Both the position numbers and the translations under genes were made by a program. The notes beneath the pieces were generated by a model. That model was not told the origin of the DNA, did no database searches, and saw only the letters and a program-made list of their open reading frames with translations. Shown here piece after piece: positions 44,331 to 53,297 of a DNA stretch of 64,000 nt. This stretch comes from Patiriisocius sp047730165. GTDB taxonomy: Bacteria > Bacteroidota > Bacteroidia > Flavobacteriales > Flavobacteriaceae. Numbering within the stretch: the first letter of the stretch is position 1; the number at the start of each line of letters is the position of its first letter. The DNA lies in the NCBI RefSeq assembly GCF_047730165.1, contig NZ_CP159834.1, positions 620,001-684,000 of the forward strand, read 5' to 3'.

Positions 44331-46112
44331 ATGCGTATACTTATCACTTTATTCTTGCTCCTTACCGGGGTTTCTAGCTTGGCTCAAAACGAGCTTTTAG
44401 CCAGAAACTATGCGGAAAAAGGGGAATACGAAAAAGCAATCGCTATTTATGAAAAACTTGCAAAGCAAACACCAGGAAGACTAGATTATACGCTCTCCTT
44501 GGTAGAGATGAATCAGCAAGTGGAACGTTTTGACAAGGCACAAAAATTATTAGAAGAAAGACTAAACACTCGAAGTAAATTGCCCCAACTTATCGTAGAA
44601 CTTGGTCATAATTATACCCTACAAAATAAAGATTCATTAGCAAGTATTTATTACAACGAGGCGATTAATTACATCAATGAAAATTCACGCTACGCATACA
44701 CCATAGGAGAGGCTTTTGAAAAATTTAGCCTCTTAGATGAATCCATTTTGTTGTACGAGAAGGCGATGGAGCTTGATAATTATCTTGATTTTAGCCAACA
44801 ATTAGCGCGCCTTTATGGCGAACAAGGAAAAGTAGAAAAGATGCTTGAAAGCTTTGTAGATCTCATCGAGAAGAATCCAAATACAAAACCCTATGCACAA
44901 AGACAGTTTAGTCTTTATGTAAATGAAGATCCTGAAAATGAAGCAAATGTTCTCTTTCGGAAAATAATCCTTAAAAGATTACAGGACAGACCTAACATCT
45001 TGTATAACGAATTGTTGAGTTGGTTATTTGTGCAACAAAACGATTTTAAGAAAGCCTTTGCTCAAGAAAAAGCAATCTATAGAAGATCTGACGAAGATAT
45101 TTCTGGGATTCAGGATCTTGTTTTTATTGCCATTGCAAATGAATCTTATGATCATGCGCGAGATATGATCAACTTCATTATTGAAAAAGCACCAACTCCA
45201 GAAATGCGTTTAGGTGCCTACCAATTTTTAATGAAAATTAAATTAGCAACCGTAGAAACTAAAGACTACGACAAGCTGGAAGCACAGTTTAATGCATTGT
45301 TAGATGAGTTTGGCCGCGGGAAATCCACCTACTTAATGCAGGTAGATTTTAACCGCTTTTTAGCATTCAATCACAATAAAAGAGCGCTAGCTGTTTCTAA
45401 CTTAAAAGCATTGCTAGAAAACAAAATGAGTGCTTTTCAAGAGGCAAGAGTCAAGATGGAGCTGGCAGATATTCTAGTGATCGATGAGAAGTTTAACCGT
45501 GCATTAATTTATTACACACAGATTCAAGAGAAAATAAAAAGCGATGTGATGGCACAGGAAGCTAGGTTTAAAGTAGCGCGAACAAGTTATTTTAAAGGAG
45601 ATTTTGCCTGGTCACAGGTTCAATTAGATGTGTTAAAAAAATCTTCTTCTCAGCTCATTGCGAACGATGCCTTGCAGTTAAGTTTAATGATTAGTGACAA
45701 CTCATTAGAAGACACAACGCAAACAGCATTGAAAATATTTGCTCGAGCAGATTTACTCGCTTTGCAGAATAAAGATGAGGAAGCCATCACCCAACTCGAA
45801 GATATCATTCAAAATCACAAAGGAGAAAGCATAGAAGACGAAGCTCTTTTAAAGCAAGGTGTTTTGTATGAGAAAACAGATCAATACACCAAGGCTGAAG
45901 CCAACTACAAAAATATTATCGAGTTTTTTAATGAAGATATTTTAGCAGACGATGCGCATTTTCGTTTGGCCAAACTATATGAAGATCACCTAGCGCAACC
46001 AGAAAAAGCAAAAGAATTATATGAGCAGATTATCTTTGATTATAAAGACAGTATATTCTTTACAGAAGCAAGAGCGCGATTTAGAATGCTCCGTGGAGAT
46101 TTGATTGAGTGA
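44331..46112 (+). CDS. Secreted tetratricopeptide-repeat protein
   Basis: 593 residues from ATG 44331, which begins the signal peptide MRILITLFLLLTGVSSLAQ; in-frame upstream codons from TTG 44292 are not needed. The mature protein is built of TPR-like helix pairs throughout (ARNYAEKGEYEKAIAIYEKLAK, LKQGVLYEKTDQYTKAEANYKNII, FRLAKLYEDHLAQPEKAKELYEQII). The C-terminal part resembles the TPR_6/YbgF type found with outer-membrane machinery. It is a scaffold of unknown partners, probably periplasmic. A flavobacterial homologue often lies next to serS, which fits here. Confidence 0.85.
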   Translation: MRILITLFLLLTGVSSLAQNELLARNYAEKGEYEKAIAIYEKLAKQTPGRLDYTLSLVEMNQQVERFDKAQKLLEERLNTRSKLPQLIVELGHNYTLQNKDSLASIYYNEAINYINENSRYAYTIGEAFEKFSLLDESILLYEKAMELDNYLDFSQQLARLYGEQGKVEKMLESFVDLIEKNPNTKPYAQRQFSLYVNEDPENEANVLFRKIILKRLQDRPNILYNELLSWLFVQQNDFKKAFAQEKAIYRRSDEDISGIQDLVFIAIANESYDHARDMINFIIEKAPTPEMRLGAYQFLMKIKLATVETKDYDKLEAQFNALLDEFGRGKSTYLMQVDFNRFLAFNHNKRALAVSNLKALLENKMSAFQEARVKMELADILVIDEKFNRALIYYTQIQEKIKSDVMAQEARFKVARTSYFKGDFAWSQVQLDVLKKSSSQLIANDALQLSLMISDNSLEDTTQTALKIFARADLLALQNKDEEAITQLEDIIQNHKGESIEDEALLKQGVLYEKTDQYTKAEANYKNIIEFFNEDILADDAHFRLAKLYEDHLAQPEKAKELYEQIIFDYKDSIFFTEARARFRMLRGDLIE

Positions 46113-46228
46113 TTTCAGTCGCTAAAAAAAACAGTAGTTTGAACCCAGTTTTTCAACAAAAACTAATCAATAAATCTAATATCTATTTACCCAATATCTA
46201 GATCACTTAGTTACTTAATTACCAACAA

Positions 46229-46537
46229 ATGTACATATACAACGTTACCATTAACATAGAAAATAGCGTCCACGACACATGGCTTGACTGGATGAAGGCA
46301 GAACATATTCCTGCTATGTTAGCTACCAGAAAGTTTACGAAAGCCCTAATGACAAAAGTGCAAATAGAAGAAGAAATGGGAGGCACGACCTACTCTGTAC
46401 AATATCACACAGACAGTAAAGCAACATTAGAAAAATACTATAAGGAAGATGCAGACAAGTTACGAGCTCAAGGTAAGGCATTTGAAGGAAAGTTCGTAGC
46501 ATTTAGAACAGAGCTAGAAGTAATCTATGAGCAGTAG
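46229..46537 (+). CDS. DUF4286 family protein
   Basis: 102 residues matching the Bacteroidota DUF4286 family: MYIYNVTINIENSVHDTWLDWM at the start, HIPAMLATRKFTKA, and TYSVQYHTDSKATLEKYY. The fold is predicted to be a ferredoxin-like dimeric alpha+beta barrel. Function is unknown. It lies just ahead of rsmA and mgtE on the same strand, as it does in many relatives. Confidence 0.85.
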   Translation: MYIYNVTINIENSVHDTWLDWMKAEHIPAMLATRKFTKALMTKVQIEEEMGGTTYSVQYHTDSKATLEKYYKEDADKLRAQGKAFEGKFVAFRTELEVIYEQ

Positions 46538-46670
46538 CAGCAAAAGACTGATACTGCAATAAAGATGTAGCAAGCTGCGTGTCTAAGGACAGAAAAGAAT
46601 GCTGCTTCTCCTCAAGAAGAAAAAAAGTTACATTTCCATCACTAAGCGTTGTCATACCTAAGAATCCAAG

Positions 46671-47528
46671 ATGAGCAAAAACAAAAAAAAATTCAGTAAG
46701 CATTCTGCAAGCCCTAGAAGAGAGTTTAGTGCTCAAAACGATTCCGTTCGTGCAAAAAAACACCTAGGTCAGCATTTTTTAATTGATGAAGATGTAGCAA
46801 AAAATATTGCGGAAACACTTACGCACAAAGGTTATAAAAACGTTGTAGAAATAGGCCCAGGAACGGGAGTACTCACAAAATACCTTTTAGACAAAGACAT
46901 AAATCTAGTCGCCATGGATCCAGATCGAGATTCGATCGCATATTTGGAAACTCATTACCCAAATGAAAATCTGCAAATCTTAGAAGCAGATTTTCTTAGA
47001 GAAGATATGCAAGATTATTTTGGGACGGAGCAATATGCGGTTACTGGTAATTTCCCCTATAATATTTCTACTCAAATCGTTTTTAAAACATTAGAAAACA
47101 AAGAGCAAGTACCCGAATTTACTGGAATGTTTCAGAAAGAAGTTGCCATGCGTATTTGTGCAGATCACGGCTCAAAAACCTACGGGATACTATCTGTTTT
47201 GGTACAAGCATATTATGAAGCAGATTACTTATTTACCGTCCCTCCTACGGTGTTTAATCCGCCCCCGAAAGTAGATAGCGGCGTATTAAGACTTACCAGA
47301 AAAGCCTCCTTAGAGTTACCTTGTTCAGAAGCTTTTTTATATAGAGTCGTGAAGACCGCTTTTCAACAACGCAGAAAAACATTACGGAACAGTTTAAAAA
47401 GTTTCGAAATCTCTGATAAACTTAAAGAAGATGCTATCTTTGGGCAGCGACCAGAACAGCTCTCTGTAGCAGATTTTATCGCCCTCACCACCAAACTGGA
47501 AGCAGATGCAATTTCAACTCACGACTGA
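46671..47528 (+). CDS. rsmA: 16S rRNA (adenine 1518/1519-N6) dimethyltransferase
   Basis: 285-residue KsgA/RsmA methyltransferase that dimethylates two adjacent adenines in helix 45. Motifs: KKHLGQHFLIDEDVAKNIAE, the SAM site VVEIGPGTGVLTKYLL and the catalytic GNFPYNIST. The C-terminal helical domain has AFQQRRKTLRNSLK. A basic 27-residue N-terminal tail precedes the core. The last 23 bases overlap mgtE, so they are translationally linked. Confidence 0.95.
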   Translation: MSKNKKKFSKHSASPRREFSAQNDSVRAKKHLGQHFLIDEDVAKNIAETLTHKGYKNVVEIGPGTGVLTKYLLDKDINLVAMDPDRDSIAYLETHYPNENLQILEADFLREDMQDYFGTEQYAVTGNFPYNISTQIVFKTLENKEQVPEFTGMFQKEVAMRICADHGSKTYGILSVLVQAYYEADYLFTVPPTVFNPPPKVDSGVLRLTRKASLELPCSEAFLYRVVKTAFQQRRKTLRNSLKSFEISDKLKEDAIFGQRPEQLSVADFIALTTKLEADAISTHD

Positions 47529-48855
47529 TTTTATTTCAAGTATTGAGCAACTCATCGCAAATAAAGATGGGCACGCGCTTAGAGAACTTTTAAAAGACTA
47601 TCACTTTGCAGATGTCGCAGAGCTTTTAGAAGAGTTGAATAGTGATGAAGCTACCTACCTTATAAAACTGTTAGAAAGCGAAATTACTTCAGAAGCTTTA
47701 ATGGAGCTCGACGAAGACCTACGTGAACGCATTTTAGACAATCTTACTCCTGCTGAGATTGCTCAAGAATTAGAAGAACTCGACACGGATGATGCGGCAG
47801 ATATTATTGCGGAGCTCGATGATAACATTCAGAAAGAGGTTATTGATAAAATAACTGATGAGGAGCACGCGGCAGATATTGTTGAGTTATTAAATTATGA
47901 TGAAGACACTGCAGGGGCCTTAATGGCGAAAGAATTAGTACAAGTTAAAGAGACCTGGACTGTAGCGGGTTGTGTACGTGAAATGCGTCGTCAAGCAGAA
48001 AACGTGACACGTGTCCACTCCATTTATGTTACAAATAAAGAAGGGCAACTTACTGGTAGACTCTCCCTAAAAGATTTATTGACCGCGAGTGAAAAAACCA
48101 AAATTAGCGAGGTTTTTATCCCAAAAGTAGATTCTGTAACCGTCCATACAGAAAATGAAGAAGTCGCTAGAATCATGCAAAAATATGATCTAGATGCAAT
48201 CCCTGTGGTCGATGAAAATGGTATACTCGTAGGGCGCATTACAATAGATGATATTGTAGATTTTATTAAAGAAGAAGCAGAAAAAGATTACCAAATGGCC
48301 GCGGGTATATCTCAAGATGTCGAGGCAGATGACAGTGTTTTAGAGTTAACCAGAGCCCGCTTACCTTGGCTCTTTCTAGGATTGCTAGGAGGCGTTGGAG
48401 CAGCAGCCATAATGGGCGGCTTTGAAGAAGTTTTAAACAATCACGCCATCCTATTAATATTTACGCCACTCATTGCCGCGATGGCAGGAAATGTGGGTGT
48501 GCAGTCTAGTGCAATTATCGTACAAGGTCTTGCAAATGATGATATTAAAGGGAGTATTGGAAAACGACTTATTAAAGAAATGCTACTCGCCATGCTTAAT
48601 GGAGCGGCATTAGCGATTGTACTATTTTTCTTCATATGGGCCTGGGAAGGGGAGATAGCGTACGGGCTTTCTATTTCTATATCACTTTTTGTTGTGATTA
48701 TTTTTGCCGGAATCATTGGCACATTCATTCCACTATTTCTGCATAAAAGAGGCATTGACCCCGCCATTGCAACAGGACCTTTTATCACCACAAGTAATGA
48801 TATTTTTGGGATTTTAATTTATCTCTGGATCGCTAAATTGATTCTGGGTATTTAG
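47506..48855 (+). CDS. mgtE: MgtE-type magnesium transporter
   Basis: 449-residue Mg2+ channel. The acidic N domain (about residues 20-130, repeated LEELDTDDAADIIAELDD) and a CBS pair (about 135-265, RVHSIYVTNKEGQLTGRLSLKDLL and VDENGILVGRITIDDIVDFI) sense cytosolic Mg2+. The C-terminal five-helix pore follows (WLFLGLLGGVGAAAIMG, AGNVGVQSSAIIVQGLA, GIDPAIATGPFITTSND). The rsmA-mgtE overlap is the usual flavobacterial arrangement. Length is normal. Confidence 0.95.
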   Translation: MQFQLTTDFISSIEQLIANKDGHALRELLKDYHFADVAELLEELNSDEATYLIKLLESEITSEALMELDEDLRERILDNLTPAEIAQELEELDTDDAADIIAELDDNIQKEVIDKITDEEHAADIVELLNYDEDTAGALMAKELVQVKETWTVAGCVREMRRQAENVTRVHSIYVTNKEGQLTGRLSLKDLLTASEKTKISEVFIPKVDSVTVHTENEEVARIMQKYDLDAIPVVDENGILVGRITIDDIVDFIKEEAEKDYQMAAGISQDVEADDSVLELTRARLPWLFLGLLGGVGAAAIMGGFEEVLNNHAILLIFTPLIAAMAGNVGVQSSAIIVQGLANDDIKGSIGKRLIKEMLLAMLNGAALAIVLFFFIWAWEGEIAYGLSISISLFVVIIFAGIIGTFIPLFLHKRGIDPAIATGPFITTSNDIFGILIYLWIAKLILGI

Positions 48856-48917
48856 GCTTGCCTTTCGACGAAAATGCGAAAGACTCAAGACCACTACGTC
48901 ATAATAACAATAGCGCT

Positions 48918-49304
48918 ATGAAACCAATAAACCTAAGAGAAAAGTTTAGCAAATTTAGCAAACAATGGCATCCTCATCAGATCGCTACGGTAGATACTAT
49001 GCAGGTGATTTTAGCAAAAATACAGGGCGAATTTGTCTGGCACAGTCACAAGGATGAAGATGAGTTGTTCTTTGTTTACAAGGGAACCTTAGAGATGTAT
49101 TTCCGCACTTCAGCTCCACTTGGTCATGAATGGGTGGAGATTGTCAATGAAGGCGAAATCATTGTGGTTCCAAAAGGAGTAGAACATTGCCCTAAAAGTC
49201 AAGGGGATGAAGAAGTACACTTGCTACTCTTTGAGCAATTAAAAACAAAGCATACAGGTGATGTGCAGCACGAAAAAACACAAACGGAGTATCCCAAGAT
49301 TTAA
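48918..49304 (+). CDS. Cupin-domain protein
   Basis: 128 residues from ATG 48918 (MKPINLREKFSKFSKQWHPH); further codons upstream to 48858 are unlike the family. A single cupin barrel is evident: the first motif is GEFVWHSHKDEDELFFVYKG with His, His and Glu ligands, and the second is PKGVEHCPKSQGDEEVHLLLFE. It probably binds a divalent metal; the substrate is unknown. Its start is 62 bases after the mgtE stop, so it may be the last gene of that operon. Confidence 0.85.
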   Translation: MKPINLREKFSKFSKQWHPHQIATVDTMQVILAKIQGEFVWHSHKDEDELFFVYKGTLEMYFRTSAPLGHEWVEIVNEGEIIVVPKGVEHCPKSQGDEEVHLLLFEQLKTKHTGDVQHEKTQTEYPKI

Positions 49305-49367
49305 AATCGAATCTTTATATTCCTTATTCAAAAAAATTGTTTCCCTATATTTATGCTTTAATCTTAG

Positions 49368-49430
49368 CAATACAATGCGTATTGTAAAACAATTAAATAA
49401 CTTAGTTGGATTTCTCCCAAAATATTGGGA
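49368..49430. promoter_or_regulatory. Two short palindromes before the hydroxyacid dehydrogenase gene
   Basis: CAATAC, AATGC, GTATTG (49368-49384) and TCCCAA, AATA, TTGGGA (49415-49430) are both perfect 6-bp inverted repeats within 86 bases of the ATG. They may be operators; no clear -7 element was found. Confidence 0.3.
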
Positions 49431-49453
49431 CGTTTTCACTTTCAATTTCTCAC

Positions 49454-50389
49454 ATGAAAATCCTCCACCTCGATCAAAACCACCCTTTACTTCTTGAACA
49501 GCTTAAGTCTGCTGGATTTGAAAATACCGAAGATTATACATCACCTAAAGAAGCTATTGAGCAAATTATTGATCACTATCAAGGGATTGTAATAAGAAGT
49601 AGATTTGACATAGATAAGGCTTTTATGGACAAGGCACTCAACTTAAAATTCATTGCACGGGTGGGCGCAGGACTAGAGAGCATTGACGAAGCCTACGCCT
49701 TAGAAAAAGGCATCACCCTCATTTCTTCACCAGAGGGAAACAGAAATGCTGTAGGCGAACACACCCTAGGAATGCTGCTTTCCCTATTTAATAAACTAAA
49801 CAAAGCTGACCGAGAGGTAAAAGCGGGACATTGGCTTCGTGAAGACAATCGAGGTATAGAAATAGATGGAAAAACCATAGGCATTATTGGCTATGGTAAT
49901 ATGGGTAAAACCTTTGCAAAAAAATTACGCGGTTTTGATTGCACCGTGCTGTGCTATGACATTCAAGAAGGCGTAGGTGATGAGAATGCACAGCAAGTGA
50001 CGCTAGAAAATTTCAGAAAGAAAGTAGATGTAGTGAGCCTGCACACGCCTTGGACCCCTTTGACAAATAAAATGGTAGATGCCCGATTTATTGCCGCGAT
50101 TCAAAAACCATTCTGGCTATTAAACACCGCCCGCGGAAAAAGCGTCGTTACAAAAGAGCTAGTCTCAGCCTTAAAGTCTGGAAAAATACTAGGCGCAGGA
50201 TTGGATGTACTTGAGTACGAAAGGCAAAATTTTGAGACCTTATTTTCTTCAGAAACATCACAAGAGTTTAAACAACTACTTTCTATGGATAAAGTCATTC
50301 TCAGCCCACATATTGCTGGATGGACAGCAGAGAGTAAAGAGAAATTAGCGCAAGTAATTGTAGATAAGATACTAAGAGGTTTTAAGTAA
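49454..50389 (+). CDS. D-2-hydroxyacid dehydrogenase (phosphoglycerate dehydrogenase-like)
   Basis: 311 residues from ATG 49454 (MKILHLDQNHPLL); an ATG 48 bases upstream gives an unrelated leader. The NAD-binding domain shows GIIGYGNMGKTFA. Substrate-region and catalytic blocks are AGLESIDEAYALEKGI, SLHTPWTPLTNKMVD, LNTARGKSVV and SPHIAGWTAES (catalytic His). It may oxidise 3-phosphoglycerate (serA-like) or reduce a 2-ketoacid; the ACT regulatory domain of full SerA is absent. No amino-acid genes lie beside it. Confidence 0.87.
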   Translation: MKILHLDQNHPLLLEQLKSAGFENTEDYTSPKEAIEQIIDHYQGIVIRSRFDIDKAFMDKALNLKFIARVGAGLESIDEAYALEKGITLISSPEGNRNAVGEHTLGMLLSLFNKLNKADREVKAGHWLREDNRGIEIDGKTIGIIGYGNMGKTFAKKLRGFDCTVLCYDIQEGVGDENAQQVTLENFRKKVDVVSLHTPWTPLTNKMVDARFIAAIQKPFWLLNTARGKSVVTKELVSALKSGKILGAGLDVLEYERQNFETLFSSETSQEFKQLLSMDKVILSPHIAGWTAESKEKLAQVIVDKILRGFK

Positions 50390-50545
50390 GCCTCTTAGCC
50401 TTTGTGGTGCATTCTATTGAGTGCAAAAGTTAGATTGAATAGCTGGGATTCCCGCCTTCGCCAAGGCCACGATGATACAAAGACATTAAATTGAAAATTA
50501 GTAAATAGCAAGTAACAGGTTCTCTAGTCTAGCTGGGGCACAGGT

Positions 50546-50928
50546 ATGAAAAGAGTAACGGGAATAGGAGGTTTGTTTTTTAAAACAACAGACCCAAAAG
50601 CAACGAAAGACTGGTATAAAAAACACCTCGGCTTTGATACTGATGACAAGGGATACACCTTCTGGCGGAAGGAAAAGACGGTACTAAATATTCCACACAA
50701 TGGAGCCCAAAGTCAAATGATACCGACTATTATAAACCGTCAGACAAGCGATTTATGTTTAACTATAGAGTAGAGAACTTGGTGGGTTTATTAGAACTGC
50801 TCAGAGAAGAATGAGTAACTATTATAGGAGACATACAAGAGTTTGAGTATGGCAAGTTTGGGTATGTGATGGATAATGATGGGAACAAGATAGAATTATG
50901 GAAACCCATAGACGCCGCTTTTGAGTAA
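50546..50928 (+). pseudogene. Broken VOC/glyoxalase-like gene
   Basis: The first frame reads a good VOC start (MKRVTGIGGLFFKTTDPKA, WYKKHLGF, YTFWRKE). At the A run near 50675 the homology moves to another frame, which continues KDGTKYSTQWSPKSNDTDYY, then MFNYRVENLVGLLELLREE. It then meets an in-frame TGA at 50812 where a Gly is expected (EEGVTI), and resumes to KFGYVMDNDGNKIELWKPID and a TAA at 50926. One indel plus one nonsense change make this a pseudogene of a roughly 127-residue protein. Confidence 0.85.
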
Positions 50929-50994
50929 TAATTTTAACAGTTTGATTTACAGATAATTTGTATTTTTCACTTATTAATAACTAAAACAACCAAA

Positions 50995-51378
50995 ATGGCA
51001 GACGAGACAAACAAAAATTTCGGAGATGATCTAAAAGACGACGCTAAAGATTTTGCAAAGGACGCAAAACAAACAGCTAATGAATTTGCGAATGATGCAA
51101 AAGAAGCGGCGAATGAGTTTAAAGAAAGCTGGAATGAAAGCACCAACAATGGGGAAAATAAAAAGCTCATTTGTGGTATTCTTGCGATTGTTATAGGATG
51201 GACAGGAGTTCATAAATTCATGTTAGGGTATACTAAAGAGGGAATACTTCAGATTCTATTAACACTTCTTTGTGGTGTAGGAGCAATATTAGCCTTGATT
51301 GAAGGAATAATTTATCTTACAAAAAGCGACGAAGAGTTCTATCAAACCTATCAAGTTGGCCATAAGGGCTGGTTCTAA
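50995..51378 (+). CDS. TM2-domain protein with amphipathic repeat N-terminus
   Basis: 127 residues. Residues 1-58 are a charged helical repeat (DDLKDDAKDFAKDAKQTANEF and similar 11-residue steps), reminiscent of LEA/apolipoprotein-like amphipathic helices. Residues about 60-110 are a TM2 domain (GWTGVHKFMLGYTKEGILQ, GVGAILALIEGIIYL) with two membrane helices. The function of TM2 proteins is poorly known. It is a single gene with a good terminator. Confidence 0.88.
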   Translation: MADETNKNFGDDLKDDAKDFAKDAKQTANEFANDAKEAANEFKESWNESTNNGENKKLICGILAIVIGWTGVHKFMLGYTKEGILQILLTLLCGVGAILALIEGIIYLTKSDEEFYQTYQVGHKGWF

Positions 51379-51383
51379 AAATT

Positions 51384-51419
51384 AAAAGCTTTCATAAAAA
51401 AAACTGAAAGCTTTTTTAT
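51384..51419 (+). terminator. Terminator of the TM2 gene
   Basis: AAAAGCTTTC and GAAAGCTTTT form a 10-bp stem around a 12-base A-rich loop, with T residues continuing. Confidence 0.85.
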
Positions 51420-51546
51420 TTAATAATTACATCGTAATATTGCAATATACAAGTATATTAGCAATAAGCATACAGTAGTCTTATCTGTTCAATTTTAGGT
51501 GTGCTGTTATGATTACCTAATACTGATGTACTCTAAATACTGAAAA

Positions 51547-51870
51547 ATGGGCGTTTCAAAAAGACATTTACACACGATGAGTGTGAACCAACTGGCAGAT
51601 CTTGCAAAGGTGCTATCGCATCCGGCTCGTATTTCTATTTTAAACTATATAGGCGATTGTGACGGTTGTCTATGTAAAGATATTTCAGAAACAATTAAGC
51701 TTTCTCAACCTACGACATCGCAACATTTACAAGTGATAAAAAAGGCGGGCTTGCTTAAGAGTAAATTTGAAGGTAAAAGCCAGTATTACCGTATAAACGC
51801 GGATAAACTAGGGAAATTAAAATCTCTTTTTCAAGAGTTCTTTGAAGCAACAGAAGCAAAATGTTGCTAA
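51547..51870 (+). CDS. arsR: ArsR/SmtB family metalloregulator
   Basis: 107-residue winged-helix repressor. The recognition region is LSQPTTSQHLQVIKKAGLLKSKFEGKSQYY. Cysteines occur in GDCDGCLCKDISE, close to the usual ArsR alpha-3 ELCVCDL site, and at the C-terminal KCC; both fit arsenite or another thiophilic metal as inducer. It heads the arsenic cluster that follows (DUF6428, acetyltransferase remnant, arsC). Confidence 0.9.
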   Translation: MGVSKRHLHTMSVNQLADLAKVLSHPARISILNYIGDCDGCLCKDISETIKLSQPTTSQHLQVIKKAGLLKSKFEGKSQYYRINADKLGKLKSLFQEFFEATEAKCC

Positions 51871-51925
51871 GGAACGTTTTAATACTTCAGCAAAGCGAGT
51901 CACCCGAATATTAAATAAAACAGCT

Positions 51926-52417
51926 ATGAAAACAAACGAATTATTTTCAATCTTAAAAGAACACAGCAATAAGGCATTATTGTTTGGGTATAATAACACA
52001 CAGTTGGTTGCGCAAAACTATCATATTACAGAAGTGAAACACACCACTATTAAAGCAGTTGATTGCGGCGGTAAAATGGACTCATGGAACGAGACTATTA
52101 TTCAATTATTAGAACCTGCTTCTTATAATGGAGAGACGGCAATGTCTTGTCTTAAAGCAGCGGGAATATTAAATAAAGTAGGCGAAATTGCAGCATATGA
52201 TATGGATGCATTGATAAAGTTTGAATACGGTAATACCGCTTTTCATACAGCACATTTACCCGTTGAACAAGTATTAGTAGGTGATGATAAAATCATTGTT
52301 CAACTAGGCATAGACGCCACGCAGTGTAAAGCTGCGGATGCTTGCGGTCTTACATTAGAAGAACTAACGGCGCCCAATACAGCGGCTAGTTGTGCTCCTG
52401 GAAGTGGCTGTTGTTAA
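51926..52417 (+). CDS. DUF6428 family protein of arsenic operons
   Basis: 163 residues from ATG 51926 (MKTNELFSILKEHSNKALLFGY); a longer in-frame start overlaps arsR and is less likely. The family usually sits between arsR and arsC in Bacteroidota. Cysteines are concentrated in VDCGGKMDSWNETIIQLL and at the C-terminus (CKAADACG, SCAPGSGCC), suggesting metalloid or metal binding. The biochemical role is unknown. Confidence 0.85.
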   Translation: MKTNELFSILKEHSNKALLFGYNNTQLVAQNYHITEVKHTTIKAVDCGGKMDSWNETIIQLLEPASYNGETAMSCLKAAGILNKVGEIAAYDMDALIKFEYGNTAFHTAHLPVEQVLVGDDKIIVQLGIDATQCKAADACGLTLEELTAPNTAASCAPGSGCC

Positions 52418-52419
52418 CG

Positions 52420-52877
52420 TTGCACATTACTCCCTTTCATAAAAATAATTTTGATGCTGTAGCAGCTATTTATGCGGAAGGAGCGCAAACGGGTGTTTCT
52501 TCATTAGAAACCAGTAAGTCTACTTGGGAACAATGGGACGTTAAATTTCTAAAACCATGTAGGTTTGTCGCTTTAGTAGATAATCAAGTTGCTGGCTGGT
52601 ATGCCTTAAGTTCTTTTTATAAGGGAGTTGTAGAAGACACCATCTACGTCGCGAGAAAATTTCGGGATAAGGAGTAGGGGAAAAATTGCTTCAATATCTA
52701 GTTTTAGAAAGCGAACAGGCTGAGTTCTGGTCCTTACAAGCTAGCATATTTACGCAGAACAAATCAAGTATCCGATTGCACACAGCAAGCGGATTTAGAC
52801 AAATAAGGGTGCGCATAAAAGTCGCTCAACGAGATGGCGTATGGCACGATAATATATTAATGGAAAGAAGAAAAATT
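52420..52877 (+). pseudogene. Frameshifted GNAT acetyltransferase (ArsN/phosphinothricin-acetyltransferase type)
   Basis: The frame starting directly after DUF6428 reads LHITPFHKNNFDAVAAIYAEG, TGVSSLET, CRFVALVDNQVAGWYALSSF and TIYVARKFRDK, then meets TAG at 52675. Shifting by one base restores GVGEKLLQYLVLESEQ, FWSLQASIFTQNKSSIRLHTASGF and ILMERR, the second half of the same fold. A single missing G in GATAAGGAG (near 52670) explains it. The second half has no stop codon and runs in frame into arsC. A sequencing error at this base cannot be excluded. It starts with TTG, also unusual. Confidence 0.8.
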
Positions 52878-53294
52878 ATGAAAAACATATTAGTACTATG
52901 CACAGGAAACAGCTGCAGAAGCCAGATGGCGCAAGGTTATTTAGAACACTTCGCAAACCAAAAAGCGACGATCTACAGCGCAGGAATCGAAACACACGGT
53001 CTTAATCCAAGAGCAGTTGATACCATGAAAGCAGATGGCATTGATATCTCGCAAAACACCTCAAATCACGTAGATGAATACAAGGAGGTGGATTTTGATT
53101 TTATCATCACTGTTTGTGACCACGCAAACGAAAACTGTCCATTTATTCCTTCAAAAAATGCAGTGCGTATCCATCATAACTTTAGTGATCCATCAAAACT
53201 AGAAGGCACAGAACTTGAGACTAGAACAGCTTTTGCTGCTACCAGAGAAGAGATTAAAGATTATTGTCGTAATTTTATAGAAACCACGCTATAA
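52878..53294 (+). CDS. arsC: Arsenate reductase, low-molecular-weight phosphatase type
   Basis: 138-residue enzyme reducing arsenate to arsenite. The P-loop is VLCTGNSCRSQMAQGYLEH, and the redox cysteines appear in VCDHANENCPFIP, as in the thioredoxin-coupled ArsC family, although spacing differs from S. aureus ArsC. It starts at ATG 52878, but the frame is open upstream into the acetyltransferase remnant. No arsenite efflux pump follows, which leaves the product without a dedicated exit. Confidence 0.9.
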   Translation: MKNILVLCTGNSCRSQMAQGYLEHFANQKATIYSAGIETHGLNPRAVDTMKADGIDISQNTSNHVDEYKEVDFDFIITVCDHANENCPFIPSKNAVRIHHNFSDPSKLEGTELETRTAFAATREEIKDYCRNFIETTL

Positions 53295-53297
53295 ATT

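Noticed and set aside
52660..52690. Programmed -1 frameshift in the acetyltransferase gene
   Set aside because: There is no slippery heptamer or downstream pseudoknot at the site; a single-base deletion or sequencing error is simpler, and the surrounding genes are also broken.
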